Assembly (NCBI RefSeq): GCF_900142675.1
Contig: NZ_FRBS01000001.1
Location: forward strand, 62,001-126,000
Direction: 5' to 3'
Length of the DNA: 64,000 bases
From: Shouchella rhizosphaerae
GTDB taxonomy: Bacteria; Bacillota; Bacilli; Bacillales; Bacillaceae_D
Part shown: positions 1 to 9,043 of the stretch, one piece after another
Numbering within the stretch: position 1 is the first letter of the stretch
How the letters are laid out: each line of letters opens with the position of its first letter
Position numbers and translations under genes: made by a program
The notes under the pieces: model-generated
Databases searched by the model: none
What the model was told of the DNA's origin: nothing
What the model saw: the letters and a program-made list of their open reading frames with translations, nothing else

Positions 1-1280
1 ATGCGGAAGCGGTCAAACGAAATCTGGAGGTAATCCCGGCGAATCTCGGACCAATGAATGGAGGTCTGGGAACGGTGTCTACACTCCTGGACCAGATTGT
101 TGTCATCGACACTCATACGGTTGAAGTGCATCTTACAGCCCCTTACTATGGAGCGCTAAAGGATTTTACACTGATGAACCCAATGGCGATGGTATCGCCC
201 GATGCATTCAATGCGGACGGCTCTCCGGGAGATGTCCTCAGAACGGGCACGTTCGGAACGGGTCCTTACATGTATGAGGGGGAAACGGACGGGACGACGT
301 ACACCTTTGTTAAAAATCCGCATTATTGGGGCGAGGAGCCCGAGGTCGAACGCTTTCATGTGAAGGTGATTCCGGATAACGATACCAAGCTGCTGGCTTT
401 GCGCAATGGGGAAGTAGACATTCTCGTAGGAACACGGCATATGTCCTATGATCGTTTTAATGAAATGAAAAAATCGGGCTACGGAGCGCAGATTTCAGAA
501 GGGATAGCCAGCAACACGCGGTATCTTGCATTTAATGTGTCCAAAGCGCCTTTCGATGATCGGAATGTACGACTGGCAGCCAGCCGCGCAATCGACAAAG
601 AGGGAGTTGTACAAAGCATATTTACGGGAATTGAAACGAAGGCCGACAGTATTTTCGATCCTGCAATGCCTTACAGCAACGTGGAACTTGTTCCCCATGC
701 ATACGACATGGATCAAGCCAAGTTGATTTTAGAAGACGCTGGCTGGGTGGATACGGATGGCGACGGCGTCAGGGAAAAAGACGGCAAGCGCTTGGCAGGC
801 GAGATTCTGTATATTAAGGGAGATGCCATGATCGATGATTTACTTTTGGCGATTTCGGCGCAATGGAATGAACTCGGTATGGACATCAAGCCAAAGGGGA
901 TGGAAAAAATGACTTTTCACGCTGAGTTCGCAAAGGCCGATTTTGACCTCGCTTTTTATGAAACTTACGGCTCTGCCTGGGATCCCCACACATCGATGAC
1001 AAATATGAAGCCCGATTACAGACATGGTTATCCTGCGGCCCAGGCGCTGGCGCTCGTAGAGAACGGCAACGAGATCATAGATGCGCTTAATGTCAGCACA
1101 GATGAAGAGCAGATTCAGGAGATTTATGATTTGGTTTTAAACGAAATCAACGACCAGGCCATTCTTATTCCTCTTTCCTATACCAAAGAACTGGCCCTGT
1201 ACAATAGTCAAAGAATAGCGCATTACTCGTTTAACGGACAACCGGCTGATATTGACGTCGCTGCTATTCAGCTAAAATAA
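1..1280 (+). CDS. NikA/OppA-type ABC substrate-binding protein, 5' truncated by window edge
   Basis: The reading frame is already open at the first full codon (base 3) and ends at TAA 1278-1280, so the start and the lipoprotein signal lie upstream of the window. About 425 residues are visible. They carry hallmarks of the SBP_bac_5 family: AEAVKRNL near the beginning, FGTGPYMYEG, KNPHYWGEEP, RLAASRAIDKEGVV, and a late WDPH segment (GSAWDPHTSM) seen in nickel/opine-type binding proteins. Members sit outside the membrane and deliver peptides, nickel or metal-metallophore complexes to an ABC importer. The next genes are fused ABC proteins of the siderophore-import type rather than DppBC-type permeases, so the partner permease may be upstream. 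Family assignment is firm; the substrate is inferred. Confidence 0.85.
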   Translation, partial: AEAVKRNLEVIPANLGPMNGGLGTVSTLLDQIVVIDTHTVEVHLTAPYYGALKDFTLMNPMAMVSPDAFNADGSPGDVLRTGTFGTGPYMYEGETDGTTYTFVKNPHYWGEEPEVERFHVKVIPDNDTKLLALRNGEVDILVGTRHMSYDRFNEMKKSGYGAQISEGIASNTRYLAFNVSKAPFDDRNVRLAASRAIDKEGVVQSIFTGIETKADSIFDPAMPYSNVELVPHAYDMDQAKLILEDAGWVDTDGDGVREKDGKRLAGEILYIKGDAMIDDLLLAISAQWNELGMDIKPKGMEKMTFHAEFAKADFDLAFYETYGSAWDPHTSMTNMKPDYRHGYPAAQALALVENGNEIIDALNVSTDEEQIQEIYDLVLNEINDQAILIPLSYTKELALYNSQRIAHYSFNGQPADIDVAAIQLK

Positions 1281-1322
1281 AAAAGCTTTCCCTCGTCTGT
1301 AAGGGTGAGGAGAGCTTTTGTT
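1281..1322 (+). terminator. Rho-independent terminator after the binding-protein gene
   Basis: An AAAAGCTTTCCCTC arm (1281-1294) pairs imperfectly with GAGGAGAGCTTTT (1307-1319), directly after the stop codon. It separates the binding-protein transcript from the ABC pair that follows. Confidence 0.65.
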
Positions 1323-1330
1323 CGGTCAAA

Positions 1331-1349
1331 GTGTATAGCAGCTATATAC
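1331..1349. promoter_or_regulatory. Palindromic operator candidate upstream of ABC pair 1
   Basis: GTGTATAGCAGCTATATAC is a near-perfect dyad of 9-bp arms around a central A, one arm mismatch. It lies about 20 bp before the TTG start of the first ABC gene. An almost identical sequence stands at 5029-5047 before the second pair, in the same relative context. The spacing suggests binding by a dimeric regulator; which one is unknown. Confidence 0.5.
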
Positions 1350-1367
1350 TTTTGGGAGGTGTGCTGA

Positions 1368-3197
1368 TTGGGAGGACAATATAATAACCCAAAGAAAAAT
1401 CGTTCGACAGATGACAATCGCAGCGGCAACTTGGCCGGGGAGGAAGCTCCGCGTATGCTGCCGATAAGCGATACGTTTCGCATGTTGCGCCCGATCCAGA
1501 TTCACTTGATCACGTGCGCGTTCCTCACCGGGGCGAGCGCGGTAGCCGGCTTTGCGCCGTACTTGGCCATTGTGGAGATCGCCAGAGCCTTGTTCGTAGC
1601 CGCCAATGCCGCAGAGGCTGCCAGTACAGTGTGGATCTGGGTCGGCATCGGCGCCGCAGGCGCTGCGTTGCGACTCATTATGCTCGGGTTGTCCACGCAT
1701 GTCGGCCACAACGCCGACGCAGAAATGCTGCATCATCTCCGAGGTCAAATTGTGAAGCGGCTTGGCGTTCTGCCTCTCGGCTGGTTCCGAGCCGCCGGTT
1801 CCGGACAGGTGAAGAAGGCGATGACCGATGATTTGGAAGCGATGCATGAACTGTTCGCCCATGCGTTGGGAGCGGTTGTCGGCGCAGCCGTTTCGCTTGC
1901 TGTCGGCTTCACTTACCTGATGCTTGTGGATTGGCGGATGGCGCTCATTACGCTCGCAGTCCCGGTGCTGGCCGCAATTACGTATAAGATGGCGATGCGA
2001 TCGCTTCCCGCGCACATGTCCCGATTGTTAACCGCAGAGGGACGGATCAGTTCCGCAAGCGTGGAGTATGTTGACGGAATTAACGTCGTAAAGACGTTTG
2101 GAGGTACAAAGGGCCGAATATTGGCCCGTTTCGACGAAGCGATGAATGAACACACCGAGGCTTATCGAGCTTGGGTAGCAGGACATCGGAACAGTTCCGC
2201 CATGAACCGGGTATTGGGCTCGGAGATGGTCCTGCTTGGCGTAGTATTGTCCGCGGGACTGGCATTCGTGAGCGCAGGCTGGCTTGCGGTTGCCGATCTG
2301 CTCCCTTTCCTCGTTGTAGGCGTGGGGCTGCCGACAGCTTTCGGTCCGCTGATCCATGGCTCGCAAGGCGTTCGTATGGCGCGTATGGCAGCCGGCCACA
2401 TCGGCAGCCTGTTGTCCCGCGAACCGCTGCCCGAGCCCTCGGAGCCTCGTCAACCTCGGGACAATCGCATCGCACATGAGAAGGTATCCTTTTCTTATGA
2501 TGGACTTACTCAGGTGGTAAGCGAGATCGAGGCGGAGTGCAAGCCCGGTACCGTCACCGCACTGGTCGGTCCGTCCGGCGCGGGCAAATCGACGCTCGCC
2601 AGCCTGCTGCCGCGCTTCTACGATGTAACGGGAGGCGCAATCCGTATCGGCGGCGCGGATGTGCGCGAGATCGGTTCCAAGACGCTGCTTTCTTCCATGT
2701 CGCTAGTATTTCAGGAAGTTATGCTGCTGCGGGATACCGTGAAGGAAAATATCCGCATCGGACGCCCGGAAGCTACGGATGAAGCCATTTATGAGGCGGC
2801 CAAGGCTGCCCAGATTCATGAGGTAATCGAACGTCTTCCGAACGGGTACGACACAATGCTTGAATCTGGCGGGGGAGGATTGTCGGGCGGAGAGCGTCAA
2901 CGTCTGACGATCGCGCGCGCGATTCTCTCGGGCGCCGGCATCGTCGTACTGGACGAAGCGACGGCCTCGCTCGATCCCGACAGCGAGGCGGCGGTGCAAG
3001 ACGCATTGGCCGAGCTCACAGCTGGCAAGACGGTCATTGTCATCGCGCATCGTCTTCATACCATTAAAAGCGCAGACCAGATTCTCGTTCTGGATGGAGG
3101 GCGTCTTGCCGAGCGCGGCAAGCACGAAGAACTGCTTGCCGAAGGCGGGTTGTACGCTCGGATGTGGGAAGCGCAGAAGAGGGGGGAATCCGCTTGA
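1368..3197 (+). CDS. Fused ABC transporter (membrane + ATPase), YbtP/IrtA-like, pair 1 first subunit
   Basis: 609 residues. The start is TTG 1368, eight bases after GGGAGG (1354-1359). The N-terminal half is a six-helix type IV membrane domain with the PLGWF motif shared by all four ABC proteins here. The C-terminal half is a nucleotide-binding domain with Walker A GPSGAGKST (about residue 401), signature LSGGERQR (about 505), Walker B IVVLDEATASLD and H-loop IAHRLHT, all intact. Sequence style resembles the YbtP/YbtQ and IrtA/IrtB heterodimers that move iron-siderophore complexes. Its stop overlaps the TTG start of the partner at 3194. The later gene at 5097-6905 is a close paralogue. Transport of a metallophore is inferred; drug export by a similar architecture cannot be excluded. 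Confidence 0.85.
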   Translation: MGGQYNNPKKNRSTDDNRSGNLAGEEAPRMLPISDTFRMLRPIQIHLITCAFLTGASAVAGFAPYLAIVEIARALFVAANAAEAASTVWIWVGIGAAGAALRLIMLGLSTHVGHNADAEMLHHLRGQIVKRLGVLPLGWFRAAGSGQVKKAMTDDLEAMHELFAHALGAVVGAAVSLAVGFTYLMLVDWRMALITLAVPVLAAITYKMAMRSLPAHMSRLLTAEGRISSASVEYVDGINVVKTFGGTKGRILARFDEAMNEHTEAYRAWVAGHRNSSAMNRVLGSEMVLLGVVLSAGLAFVSAGWLAVADLLPFLVVGVGLPTAFGPLIHGSQGVRMARMAAGHIGSLLSREPLPEPSEPRQPRDNRIAHEKVSFSYDGLTQVVSEIEAECKPGTVTALVGPSGAGKSTLASLLPRFYDVTGGAIRIGGADVREIGSKTLLSSMSLVFQEVMLLRDTVKENIRIGRPEATDEAIYEAAKAAQIHEVIERLPNGYDTMLESGGGGLSGGERQRLTIARAILSGAGIVVLDEATASLDPDSEAAVQDALAELTAGKTVIVIAHRLHTIKSADQILVLDGGRLAERGKHEELLAEGGLYARMWEAQKRGESA

Positions 3198-4939
3198 TTC
3201 GTATGATTGTTCAGTTATATCGTCTTTGGCCGGATCCGAAGCTGCTGGTTCGCATGTGGCTGCTGAGCGCCATTCTTGCAGTGCTGCAGGGGCTGCTGCT
3301 CGGACTGCTGATCCCGATTCTGCGTGCGCTGCTGCAGCCGAGCCCCGATTTCGAGGCAGCCGCCCCTTGGCTGATTGCTGGGGCGGCGGGACTTGTGGTC
3401 TATGTGGTGCTGACTGTGCTGGCTACACCTATTGGGTTCGCCGCGAGCATGAAGCTTGCGGTTCAACTCAGACATCATCTGATGAGTCATGTGACGACGC
3501 TGCCGCTTGGCTGGTTTACCGCTGCCCGTAAGGGAGAATTCGTCCGTACGGTCACGAATGTGACCGGTGTCCTGTCGCAATTGACCGTGACGGTAGGAGC
3601 TCCTGCGATTACCGGCGTGCTGGTGCCTGCTACGATTGTTGGTGTCACCTTTATGGTGGATTGGCGGCTCGCCTTGGTGCTGCTCGTCACGATACCCGTA
3701 TCGTTATTCGCGCTGCGCCGCTCCAGGCGAACCGTTGATGAGGTATCCGCTGATATGGAAATAGCGGCGAACGAAGTGGCCGGTCGAGCGATAGAGTTCG
3801 GTCAGGCCCAGCCGGTATTGCGGGCAGCGGGACACGGCACGACCGGCAGTGTTCGCATGCGGGACGCTCTTGCCGACCATCGCTTGCGGTATCGCCGTGG
3901 ATTGAAGCGCATGCTGTTTCCTGATTTGTCATACAGCGGCGTAGTCATGATCGGTTTTATTGCGGCAGTCGTACTCGGTGTGCAGCTGCTGCTTGCCGGA
4001 ACAATCTCCATGGCGGATACGATTGCCTTGCTCGTGCTGGCGGTACGCTTTCTTGAGCCGCTCGGCGGGATGATCGATCACGCTTCGGGTCTTGGCGCGA
4101 TGGACTATCTTGCAAGGCGTGTCGAGGCTGTGTTGCATACGCCGTCGCTGCCGCACAATCCTCGGCCGGTGCGCCGGCTGGAACGGACCGATATTGCGTT
4201 CAACGACGTGACTTTCTCGTATAGCGACAAGCCTGTACTGACGAATGTGACGTTCGAATGTCCTCACGGCAGCACGACGGCATTGGTTGGTCCGTCCGGC
4301 TCAGGCAAGACGACGGTGACGCGGCTGATCGCCCGATTCTTCGATGCCGATGCCGGCAGCGTCAGTGTCGGCGGGACGGACGTCCGCGATATTGACCATA
4401 ACGTTCTGATGAACGACATCGCGATTGTATTTCAGGAAGTCTATCTCTTCGACGCCACAATTGAAGAGAATCTTCGGCTGGCCCGGCCGGATGCAACCGA
4501 AGATGAACTGGCCGAAGCGGCCCGCGCCGCTCGGCTGGATGAAGTGGTTGCGCGTCTGCCCCACGGCTGGAAGACGCGGGTAGGCGAAGCGGGGGCGCAG
4601 CTGTCCGGCGGAGAACGGCAGCGGGTATCGATCGCGCGCGCATTCCTCAAGAAGGCGCGCATCGTACTGATCGACGAAGCGGCATCGGCGCTCGACCCGG
4701 AGAATGAGCGCGCCATTGGCGAGGCGATTGCGGGACTGGCTCGCGATCCCGAGCGAACCGTAATCGTGATTGCCCACCGTCCATCGACGCTGGCTGCGGC
4801 TGATCGCGTCGTCGCTCTCGACAGGGGAGAGGTTGCCGAAGTAGGGAGCCCTGAAGCGCTTCGCAAATCCGGCGGAATATATGCCCGGTTGTATAACCAA
4901 TACGAGAGAGCCCGAAGCTGGCATATTAAGCGGGCTTGA
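3194..4939 (+). CDS. Fused ABC transporter (membrane + ATPase), YbtQ/IrtB-like, pair 1 second subunit
   Basis: 581 residues from TTG 3194, which shares bases with the TGA of the preceding gene and follows a GGGGGG ribosome site at 3181-3186. ATG 3203 is an alternative that aligns better with the paralogue at 6906 but is far from that site. The membrane domain contains LPLGWFTAA; the ATPase domain has Walker A GPSGSGKTT (about residue 363), signature LSGGERQR and Walker B IVLIDEAASALD. It should form a heterodimer with the 1368-3197 product, as overlap and translational coupling suggest. The paralogue at 6906-8645 has the same domain order and the same C-terminal ERARSWHI motif. Function by family: siderophore/metallophore-type transport, substrate unknown. 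Confidence 0.84.
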   Translation: MIRMIVQLYRLWPDPKLLVRMWLLSAILAVLQGLLLGLLIPILRALLQPSPDFEAAAPWLIAGAAGLVVYVVLTVLATPIGFAASMKLAVQLRHHLMSHVTTLPLGWFTAARKGEFVRTVTNVTGVLSQLTVTVGAPAITGVLVPATIVGVTFMVDWRLALVLLVTIPVSLFALRRSRRTVDEVSADMEIAANEVAGRAIEFGQAQPVLRAAGHGTTGSVRMRDALADHRLRYRRGLKRMLFPDLSYSGVVMIGFIAAVVLGVQLLLAGTISMADTIALLVLAVRFLEPLGGMIDHASGLGAMDYLARRVEAVLHTPSLPHNPRPVRRLERTDIAFNDVTFSYSDKPVLTNVTFECPHGSTTALVGPSGSGKTTVTRLIARFFDADAGSVSVGGTDVRDIDHNVLMNDIAIVFQEVYLFDATIEENLRLARPDATEDELAEAARAARLDEVVARLPHGWKTRVGEAGAQLSGGERQRVSIARAFLKKARIVLIDEAASALDPENERAIGEAIAGLARDPERTVIVIAHRPSTLAAADRVVALDRGEVAEVGSPEALRKSGGIYARLYNQYERARSWHIKRA

Positions 4940-5028
4940 GATGGAGCAGGGAAGGCACTGCGGAACGTGACAGCGGAAATCACTTAACTTTTCCGGGAAG
5001 TATGGGGAATAGGCTTTTTAGATATAAA

Positions 5029-5047
5029 GTGTATAGCAGCTATATTC
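5029..5047. promoter_or_regulatory. Second copy of the palindromic operator, before ABC pair 2
   Basis: GTGTATAGCAGCTATATTC repeats the 1331-1349 dyad with one base change and keeps the flanking AAA and CTTTT. It lies 49 bp before the ATG of the second pair, within a gene-free stretch of about 150 bp. Conservation where surrounding DNA has diverged argues for shared control of both pairs. Confidence 0.5.
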
Positions 5048-5096
5048 TTTTACTCATAAATAGGTGTTGGTATATCAACACGGATAGGGGGAACTG

Positions 5097-6905
5097 ATGG
5101 GTAACGATCATGTGCATGGTCATCATTCAATGAATGACATGCTTCATTCATCTACTGGGGGCGAGAACGGGCAACTTGCAAAATCCGACGCACTGTGGCG
5201 GTTGTTGCGGCCCGTTCATCTGCACCTTGCCTGGTGTGCAATTCTGTCGGCAATCGGCGCGGCTGCCGGGTTCGCTCCTTATATCGCGGTTGCAGAAATT
5301 GCACGCATGATGCTCGGTGCGGGGGAGACTAGCGGAAGCGCCGTATGGATGTGGGTCGCGATCGGTGCGATTGGAGCAGGGGTCCGCCTGCTGTTCATTT
5401 TCGCTTCGTCGCGGCTTGGGCATTATGCGGACGCGGCGCTGCTGCATGACGTGAGAGTACGCATCGTAAGCAAGCTGGGCGTATTGCCGCTTGGCTGGTT
5501 CCGCGCCAGCGGCTCGGGCGCCATAAAAAAACGGATGACCAACGACCTGGAGGAGATGCATCAACTGATTGCGCACGCGCTTGGCGAGCTGGTCGGGGCA
5601 GGCGCGGCCATGATTACAGGATTTGCGTATTTGCTGCTGGTGGATTGGCGTATGGCATTGATCTCCATGGCTGTATTGCTCCTCATGGTTATAAGCTATC
5701 GGATCGCCATGCGTTCGGCTACGACCCATATGTCCCGTCTGCTGGCCGCAGAAGGGCGAATCAGCGCGGCGAGCGTAGAATATGCGGACGGCATTGCGGT
5801 TGTGAAGGCGTTCGGTACAGGCGGACGCATGAATGAACGATTCGGCTCCGCCGTGAAGGAGCATACGAACGCCATGCTCGACTGGGTGAAGGAAACGACG
5901 TACAGCTCTGCGGCATCGCGGTTGCTTTCTTCCGAGATGACGGTGCTCGGCGTCGTCATGATTGCCGGACTTGCGCTTGTGAGCGCAGACCAGCTCGCGA
6001 TGGCCGATCTGCTGCCGTTTCTCGTCATTGCCGTTGGCCTGCCGACATCGATCATGCCCGCCATTCAGGGCGGGCAAGGGATACGAAAAGGCCGCGTTGC
6101 CGCCAGCAATATTGAGGAGCTCCTGCAGCAACCGGCCTTGCCGGAGCCAGCGCATCCCAAGCAACCGGCATCCTATCGCGTTGAATTGAACGACGTGTCT
6201 TTCTCGTATGACGGGTCAACCGAGACGCTGTCGTCGATCAGCGCGGTGTGCGAGCCGGGCACCGTTACGGCGCTCGTCGGTCCTTCGGGGGCGGGCAAGT
6301 CGACGCTGGCCAGTCTGCTGCCGCGATTTTACGATGTGACGGGCGGGTCGATTACAATCGGAGGCGTCGACGTGCGCGATATGACATCGGAGACGCTGCT
6401 GTCGTCGATGTCGCTCGTGTTCCAGGATGTCATCCTGCTGCGCGATACCGTGACCGAGAATATCCGCATCGGCCGTCAGGATGCCAGCGACGAAGAAGTG
6501 CGCGAGGCTGCGCGGGCTGCCCATATTCATCATGTGATCGAGCGTCTGCCTCAGGGATACGATACGGTGTTGGGCAGCGGAGACGGCGGCTTCTCCGGCG
6601 GAGAGAAACAGCGGCTCACGATCGCGCGCGCGATCCTGTCCGGGGCGCCGATCGTCGTGTTGGACGAAGCGACCGCTTCGCTCGATCCCGATGGGGAGAC
6701 GGCCGTTCAGGAGGCGCTGGCAAAGCTCGCGACGGGCAAGACCGTCATTGTCATTGCGCATCGGCTTCATACCATTAAGAGCGCGGATCAGATTCTCGTG
6801 CTGAACGGCGGTCGACTGGTTGAGCGGGGCAAGCACGAGGAGCTGTTAGCCAAGGACGGATTATACGCGCGGATGTGGAACGCGCAGCAGAAGGGAGAGT
6901 CGTAA
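5097..6905 (+). CDS. Fused ABC transporter, YbtP/IrtA-like, pair 2 first subunit
   Basis: 602 residues, ATG 5097 behind GGGGGAACTG. The N-terminus has a His-rich patch (HVHGHHSMND), absent from the paralogue at 1368, which could touch metal but may be incidental. A membrane domain with LPLGWFRASG is followed by the ATPase domain: Walker A GPSGAGKST (about residue 397), signature FSGGEKQR in place of LSGGERQR, Walker B IVVLDEATASLD, and IAHRLHT. Gene order, start region and the YARMW near the end match the first-pair protein, so the two pairs arose by tandem duplication. It is followed directly by its partner (stop 6903-6905, ATG 6906). Substrate is unproven. Confidence 0.85.
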   Translation: MGNDHVHGHHSMNDMLHSSTGGENGQLAKSDALWRLLRPVHLHLAWCAILSAIGAAAGFAPYIAVAEIARMMLGAGETSGSAVWMWVAIGAIGAGVRLLFIFASSRLGHYADAALLHDVRVRIVSKLGVLPLGWFRASGSGAIKKRMTNDLEEMHQLIAHALGELVGAGAAMITGFAYLLLVDWRMALISMAVLLLMVISYRIAMRSATTHMSRLLAAEGRISAASVEYADGIAVVKAFGTGGRMNERFGSAVKEHTNAMLDWVKETTYSSAASRLLSSEMTVLGVVMIAGLALVSADQLAMADLLPFLVIAVGLPTSIMPAIQGGQGIRKGRVAASNIEELLQQPALPEPAHPKQPASYRVELNDVSFSYDGSTETLSSISAVCEPGTVTALVGPSGAGKSTLASLLPRFYDVTGGSITIGGVDVRDMTSETLLSSMSLVFQDVILLRDTVTENIRIGRQDASDEEVREAARAAHIHHVIERLPQGYDTVLGSGDGGFSGGEKQRLTIARAILSGAPIVVLDEATASLDPDGETAVQEALAKLATGKTVIVIAHRLHTIKSADQILVLNGGRLVERGKHEELLAKDGLYARMWNAQQKGES

Positions 6906-8645
6906 ATGATTCGCAAACTGTACAACTTATGGCCGGATCGCAGCATATTGCTGCGCATAGGAGCGCTGCAGGCTGTTTTGGCCATCCTGCAAGGACTGCT
7001 GCTCGGGTTGTTGGTGCCGATATTGCGGGCGCTGCTGCAAGCCGAACCGGATTTCCAGGCGGCCGCTCCTTGGCTCATTGCGGGTTCCGTCGGGCTTCTT
7101 CTGTATTGGGTGCTCACGGTCATCGCGACGCCGATCGGCTTTGCCGCCAGCATGGAGCTGGCGGCGGCGCTTCGCCATCATGTGATGCGCCATGTCGCCA
7201 CGTTGCCGCTAGGCTGGTTCACCGCCGCCAACAAGGCGCGGCTGGCACGCGCCGTGACGGCGGACGCCGGCAATATCGGACATTTGGCTGTCGTCATCGG
7301 GGCGCCAGCCATTGTCTCCATGTTTGTCCCACTTACAATTATCGGAGTCGCCATGGCGCTGGAATGGAGAGTGGCGCTCGTATTTCTAGCGATTATTCCG
7401 ATTGCGCTGCTGATGCTTCGGCATTCCGGCCGTATTGCATCGGAGGCCGATATCGAGCTTGAAGAAGCGGCCACGGAAATCGCCGGCCGCGCGATTGAGA
7501 TTGGTCAAGCCCAGACGGTGCTGCGAGCGGCGGGACAGGGGCAGTCGGGGGGCATGCGCATGCGGGAAGCGCTGGATGAACATCGGGCTTCATACCGCCG
7601 AGGGCTAAGACGTGTCATGCTGCCGGATCTGTCGTATACGGCTATTGTGCTCGGTGGCTTTATCGCTATACTGGCCTTCTCCGCATACTTGCTGCTGTCC
7701 GGTTCGCTTGCACTCACGGATACGATCGTACTGCTGGTGCTGGCGGTCCGATTTTTGGAGCCGCTCGGCAATTTGATCGAGCTGATCGGCGCGCTGCGAG
7801 CCATGGAGAATGCAACTGTTCGCGTTCAGTCCATACTGGATACGCCCTCCCTCCCTCGCCTGCCGAATGCGGCGACTACTCTGGAGCATGCGGGGATCGA
7901 GTTCGACGAAGTTACGTTCTCCTACGGCGACACGCCAGCGCTGAGCGACGTTACATTTCGCTGTCCGGCAGGCAGTACGACGGCGCTGGTCGGACCTTCC
8001 GGATCCGGCAAAACGACCGTCACACGGCTCATTGCGCGGTTCTTCGATGCCGATGCCGGATGCGTACGGGTCGGCGGCGTGGACGTTCGGCAGCTTGATC
8101 CCGGTGTGTTGTTGAACGATATCGCCATCGTGTTCCAAGAGGTATATCTGTTCGATTCCTCCATTGAAGAGAACCTTCGGCTTGCGCGCCCGGACGCTTC
8201 GCTTGAGCAGCTTAACGAAGCCGCACGCGCTGCCCGTTTGGACGAGGTCATCGAACGGCTGCCCGATGGGTGGCAGACCCGTGTCGGGGAAGGGGGATCG
8301 CGGCTCTCCGGGGGAGAACGGCAGCGTGTATCGATTGCGCGCGCCTTCCTTAAGCAAGCGCGCATCGTACTGATCGATGAAGCGGCGTCCGCGCTTGATC
8401 CGGAGAACGAGCGGGCCGTAAGCGAAGCGATTGCGCGGCTCGCGCGCGACCGCCGCAGAACGGTCATCGTCATTGCCCACAGACCGGCTACCCTTGCGGC
8501 GGCGGATCAAGTCATCACGCTTGAGGCCGGGCGGGTTGCAGAGATTGGATCTCCGGCGGAGCTTCGTGTCGCAGACGGAATGTTTGCCAAGCTATATGGT
8601 CAGTACGAGCGGGCCCGCAGCTGGCATATTGCAAGGAGGAATTAA
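6906..8645 (+). CDS. Fused ABC transporter, YbtQ/IrtB-like, pair 2 second subunit
   Basis: 579 residues, ATG 6906 immediately after the previous stop, with GGGAG at 6894-6898. The membrane domain contains LPLGWFTAAN; the ATPase domain has Walker A GPSGSGKTT (about residue 361), signature LSGGERQR, Walker B IVLIDEAASALD and the IAHRPATL H-loop. It is paralogous to 3194-4939 along its whole length, including the ending ERARSWHI. Expected role: second half of a heterodimeric ABC transporter of siderophore-import type in the membrane. The stop is followed within a few bases by a truncated Fur-family gene, so that gene is likely cotranscribed. Confidence 0.84.
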   Translation: MIRKLYNLWPDRSILLRIGALQAVLAILQGLLLGLLVPILRALLQAEPDFQAAAPWLIAGSVGLLLYWVLTVIATPIGFAASMELAAALRHHVMRHVATLPLGWFTAANKARLARAVTADAGNIGHLAVVIGAPAIVSMFVPLTIIGVAMALEWRVALVFLAIIPIALLMLRHSGRIASEADIELEEAATEIAGRAIEIGQAQTVLRAAGQGQSGGMRMREALDEHRASYRRGLRRVMLPDLSYTAIVLGGFIAILAFSAYLLLSGSLALTDTIVLLVLAVRFLEPLGNLIELIGALRAMENATVRVQSILDTPSLPRLPNAATTLEHAGIEFDEVTFSYGDTPALSDVTFRCPAGSTTALVGPSGSGKTTVTRLIARFFDADAGCVRVGGVDVRQLDPGVLLNDIAIVFQEVYLFDSSIEENLRLARPDASLEQLNEAARAARLDEVIERLPDGWQTRVGEGGSRLSGGERQRVSIARAFLKQARIVLIDEAASALDPENERAVSEAIARLARDRRRTVIVIAHRPATLAAADQVITLEAGRVAEIGSPAELRVADGMFAKLYGQYERARSWHIARRN

Positions 8646-8650
8646 CCTTG

Positions 8651-8953
8651 ATGAAAGCATCAGCACAAGGCGTTTACGTGATACAACTGGAAGACAGAAT
8701 TGAGAAAAGCGGGATTAAATGGACAAAGCAACGTACAGCAATCATTCATGCCTTTATGGAGAAAGGAGCAGGGCTTTTAACCGCAGAAGAAGTGTTCCTT
8801 CTAACTAAAAGTCATCTTCCCAAACTGGGAATGGCAACCGTTTATCGGACGTTGGAATTGTGCGTCGAGGCACGTTTACTTCGCAAGATTTTTAATGATC
8901 GAACAGCCAGATATTGCCTTTGCCCTTTTGAAATGAACGGTAACCGTACTTGA
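8651..8953 (+). CDS. Fur-family regulator, truncated after the winged-helix domain
   Basis: About 100 residues. ATG 8651 (or TTG 8648) follows AAGGAGGA at 8633-8640, so translation initiation looks intact. The sequence IKWTKQRTAIIHAF, then TAEEVF, then LGMATVYRTLELCVEA is the Fur/Zur/PerR winged-helix domain, including the recognition helix. Normal members are about 140-150 residues and continue into a His/Cys-rich metal-binding and dimerisation domain. Here the protein stops shortly after ARYCLCPFEMN with no such domain and no continuation in other frames. It is therefore either a dead 5' remnant or a DNA-binding fragment. The broken serS just beyond suggests a rearrangement junction near 8.95 kb. 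Confidence 0.7.
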   Translation: MKASAQGVYVIQLEDRIEKSGIKWTKQRTAIIHAFMEKGAGLLTAEEVFLLTKSHLPKLGMATVYRTLELCVEARLLRKIFNDRTARYCLCPFEMNGNRT

Positions 8954-9002
8954 AATAGAATGTATTTTATTCGTTCAAACTATTTAGTTACTGGACGTGA
9001 AA

Positions 9003-9036
9003 CGGCCCCTCTGCGGATAGAGGGGCTGTCTTTTAT
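9003..9036. terminator. Terminator hairpin between fur-like fragment and serS remnant
   Basis: GCCCCTCT (9005-9012) pairs with AGAGGGGC (9019-9026), followed on the plus strand by CTGTCTTTTATTT. A similar GC-rich hairpin at 31853-31879 follows the intact serS, so this one was probably the old serS terminator. Confidence 0.6.
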
Positions 9037-9043
9037 TTGCCTA

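Noticed and set aside
1326-2015. Long minus-strand open frame antisense to the first ABC gene
   Set aside because: High GC content suppresses stops on the opposite strand. The product has no family features and the plus strand carries an intact ABC protein. The same applies to 5148-6164 and 7605-8510.
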